A stretch of 6,629 nt of DNA from positions 1 through 6,629 of the forward strand of contig DATAYF010000087.1 of assembly GCA_036272735.1 (NCBI GenBank). The letters run 5' to 3'. Shown piece by piece: positions 5,387 through 6,629 of this stretch. The stretch comes from DATAYF01 sp036272735. GTDB taxonomy: Bacteria; Chloroflexota; Ktedonobacteria; Ktedonobacterales; Ktedonobacteraceae. The first letter of the stretch is position 1; each line of letters opens with the position of its first letter. Under the pieces are notes generated by a model. It saw only the letters and a list, made by a program, of their open reading frames with translations. It did no database searches and was not told the origin of the DNA. Both the position numbers and the translations under genes were made by a program.

Positions 5387-5484
5387 TGAAAATTTCATTG
5401 TAATTCCCGTTGCAATGCGCTATGTTAAAAGAAACGCCTGATGTTGATTATCAATTTCATTTGGTAGATAGGAAGAGGTTATTT

Positions 5485-6111
5485 ATGCTTGCGCAAGAAG
5501 CCATCAAAGAGTCGATGCTTGATTTTTCTGATGCGCAACTGGCTCAACACACGCTGGCTGGAGATTCAGAGGCTTTTGAAGTCCTGGTACAGCGTTACCA
5601 GACGCCCATTTTCGGTTTTGTCAGACATTTTCTTGGTGATTATGACCAGGCTTGTGATATTACGCAACAAGTATTCGTACGCTTATATTCGTCGTTGCCA
5701 ACGTTGAGAAAAGGAGTGCCTTTTAAAGCCTGGCTTTTTCAGGTCGCTCGCTACTGTTGCATTGATGAAGTACGGCGACAGCACCGGCAGGCGATCCCAT
5801 TTTCGCATGTCGACTCTGACTATCAGGACGAAGATACCTTTGCCATCAATGATATTCCCGATCCTCACTGCTCGCTTGAAGAAGAACAGGAGAAAAGAGA
5901 TATCCAGTGCACGTTGCGCCAGGCAATTGCCGAGCTTCCGCCCAAATTTTGCGCGGTCGTCACCTTGCGTTACGCAGGCCAGCTCAAATTCTCGGAAATT
6001 GGTCGCACACTGCATATGCCAGAGCCGACAGCCAAGACCTATTTTGCGCGCGCTCGTCTTTTGTTGCAAAAGAGGTTGGTAGGAGAAAAAGAATTCCTCT
6101 TGTCAAATTAA
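5485..6111 (+). CDS. RNA polymerase sigma factor, ECF (sigma-70 family, group 4)
   Basis: The 208-aa protein has the two ECF domains. Region 2 (about 29-100) contains Glu-Ala-Phe-Glu-Val-Leu-Val-Gln-Arg-Tyr, the core-binding stretch Asp-Ile-Thr-Gln-Gln-Val-Phe-Val-Arg-Leu-Tyr (58-68), and Lys-Ala-Trp-Leu-Phe-Gln-Val-Ala-Arg with Asp-Glu-Val-Arg-Arg. Region 4 (about 143-198) has Leu-Pro-Pro-Lys-Phe, Leu-Arg-Tyr-Ala-Gly, and the helix-turn-helix Phe-Ser-Glu-Ile-Gly-Arg to Thr-Ala-Lys-Thr-Tyr-Phe-Ala-Arg-Ala-Arg. An acidic linker (110-138) joins them. It would direct core RNA polymerase to a stress or surface-signal regulon. I choose the ATG at 5485 because GGAAGAGG (5471-5478) is ideally placed; in-frame starts at 5410 (TTG) and 5422 (ATG) lack such a site and would add 25 or 21 residues. 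The next gene starts 57 nt on, probably in the same operon, but it does not look like a classic zinc-binding anti-sigma factor. Confidence 0.92.
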   Translation: MLAQEAIKESMLDFSDAQLAQHTLAGDSEAFEVLVQRYQTPIFGFVRHFLGDYDQACDITQQVFVRLYSSLPTLRKGVPFKAWLFQVARYCCIDEVRRQHRQAIPFSHVDSDYQDEDTFAINDIPDPHCSLEEEQEKRDIQCTLRQAIAELPPKFCAVVTLRYAGQLKFSEIGRTLHMPEPTAKTYFARARLLLQKRLVGEKEFLLSN

Positions 6112-6168
6112 ACGCAGACCTTCATGGATTGATTGCTGATCAACGTGGAAGGAATGGAAGGTGAAGCG

Positions 6169-6495
6169 ATGCAGGACGAGATGAGGATGAATCCTCACCC
6201 GCATGCTCAACATATTGCTGATATACTACACAGGGCACAAAATGAATGCCGGAGTGATATTCAGCGAGTAGATGAGCCCAAAGCCCTGGCACTGTTTGAA
6301 ACAGTGGCGCAGGTGCTGGGTGGCACAATGAAAGCGATGCATGATTATAGCGGCCAAACCGAAGAGATATGGTCGGTATCGCCGGGACGGTATGCGTCTG
6401 CTGATGTGACCGATATGGCTGTCGATGTCGACGCCGCTGAACCCCCTCCACGGGTGAGTCAAGAGCTTCCTTGTTCACACGACTCGCCAAGCTAG
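6169..6495 (+). CDS. Small hypothetical protein co-transcribed with the ECF sigma factor
   Basis: I do not recognise a characterised family. The 108-aa product is soluble-looking, with no membrane segment or signal peptide. The first 20 residues are His- and Met-rich. A helical core spans about 13-60 (Ile-Ala-Asp-Ile-Leu-His-Arg-Ala; Ala-Leu-Phe-Glu-Thr-Val-Ala-Gln-Val-Leu-Gly-Gly), and the tail from about 70 is Asp/Pro/Ser-rich and probably disordered. The position after an ECF sigma gene is where anti-sigma factors usually sit, but the zinc-finger His-x3-Cys-x2-Cys motif and a membrane helix are absent. I use the ATG at 6169 because GGAAGG lies 7 nt before it; the ATG at 6154 has its purine run too close, and a TTG at 6133 is weaker. 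A regulator of the sigma factor or an unrelated small protein are both possible. Confidence 0.7.
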   Translation: MQDEMRMNPHPHAQHIADILHRAQNECRSDIQRVDEPKALALFETVAQVLGGTMKAMHDYSGQTEEIWSVSPGRYASADVTDMAVDVDAAEPPPRVSQELPCSHDSPS

Positions 6496-6629
6496 TGTAT
6501 ATTGGTTGGATAGTTGTATCTACTGCTCCGATTAATGTGGTAAAACATATGCACGCATCGCTCTACTCCATCTTTCGTTGTTGCTGCTTCATCCGTAGGT
6601 GCCTCAAGACCATCGGGGCCTTTTTGGTC
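6496..6629. other. Terminal 134 bp without a complete gene; possible partial ORF or repeat at the edge
   Basis: No complete gene is seen. On the minus strand two frames are open to the right edge. One runs 45 codons to a stop at 6492-6494; its TAG shares the CTAG palindrome with the stop of the preceding gene. The other ends after 22 codons near 6562. At the very edge GACCA (6608-6612) and TGGTC (6625-6629) form a small hairpin with an internal T-run. A gene end or a repeat boundary continuing outside the window is possible. Confidence 0.3.

Larger units (their letters stand above)
5148..5484. other. 337-bp intergenic region: GC-rich palindromic patch followed by AT-rich leader
   Basis: Positions 5180-5260 are GC-rich and full of short inverted repeats. 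From about 5262 to 5400 the DNA turns very AT-rich and probably holds the promoter of the sigma-factor gene. A 62-residue minus-strand reading frame across 5156-5344 has no ribosome binding site or recognisable domain, and I do not call it a gene. Confidence 0.6.

Noticed and set aside
5683..6069. Minus-strand 128-residue reading frame inside the sigma-factor gene
   Set aside because: It lies wholly opposite a clear ECF sigma factor and its translation has no recognisable pattern.
6169..6495. Zinc-binding anti-sigma factor after the ECF sigma gene
   Set aside because: The His-x3-Cys-x2-Cys motif is absent, the only cysteines are residues 27 and 102, and there is no transmembrane segment.

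Overview
The window looks like a chromosomal segment of a soil-type, filamentous Chloroflexota bacterium, most likely class Ktedonobacteria. This is inferred from the gene mix: a DUF4037 protein, an excisionase-type mini-regulator, an enolase-superfamily dehydratase, an Hsp20, an ECF sigma factor with no zinc-binding anti-sigma partner, and lineage-flavoured hypothetical proteins. No rRNA or other phylogenetic marker is present, so the assignment is tentative. Base composition is balanced, with AT-rich intergenic regions.

Layout, left to right. (1) Positions 1-588, + strand: the C-terminal part of a DUF4037 protein that begins outside the window. (2) A 13-bp perfect inverted repeat separates it from a convergent enolase-superfamily gene (652-1878, minus) with an almost complete set of sugar-acid dehydratase active-site residues. 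(3) A 373-bp intergenic region holds a good sigma-70-like promoter for that gene and an AT-rich nested palindrome upstream of a 62-aa helix-turn-helix protein (2252-2440, +). (4) A long hairpin (2456-2508) lies between this regulator and a convergent aldo/keto reductase (2530-3540, minus). (5) A divergent regulatory region (3541-3778) separates the reductase from a small heat shock protein with an unusual Gln/Met/Ser tail (3779-4354, +), which is followed by a perfect 14-bp hairpin. (6) A 229-aa hypothetical protein (4458-5147, +) has a long basic disordered N-terminus and a compact C-terminal domain. (7) A 337-bp gap holds a GC-rich, palindrome-rich patch and then very AT-rich DNA. (8) An ECF sigma factor (5485-6111, +) and a 108-aa protein of unknown function (6169-6495, +) form a probable operon. 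(9) The last 134 bp hold no complete gene. Two minus-strand reading frames run in from the right edge and may be a partial gene or a repeat.

No single pathway ties the genes together. Four are plausibly linked to stress or gene regulation (aldo/keto reductase, Hsp20, ECF sigma factor, mini-HTH). The reductase and Hsp20 genes are divergent and share a control region with a spaced 9-bp inverted repeat, so co-regulation is possible. I found no CRISPR array, tRNA, rRNA, complete insertion sequence or defence system. The best candidates for undescribed biology are the ECF sigma/small-protein pair and the 229-aa hypothetical protein.
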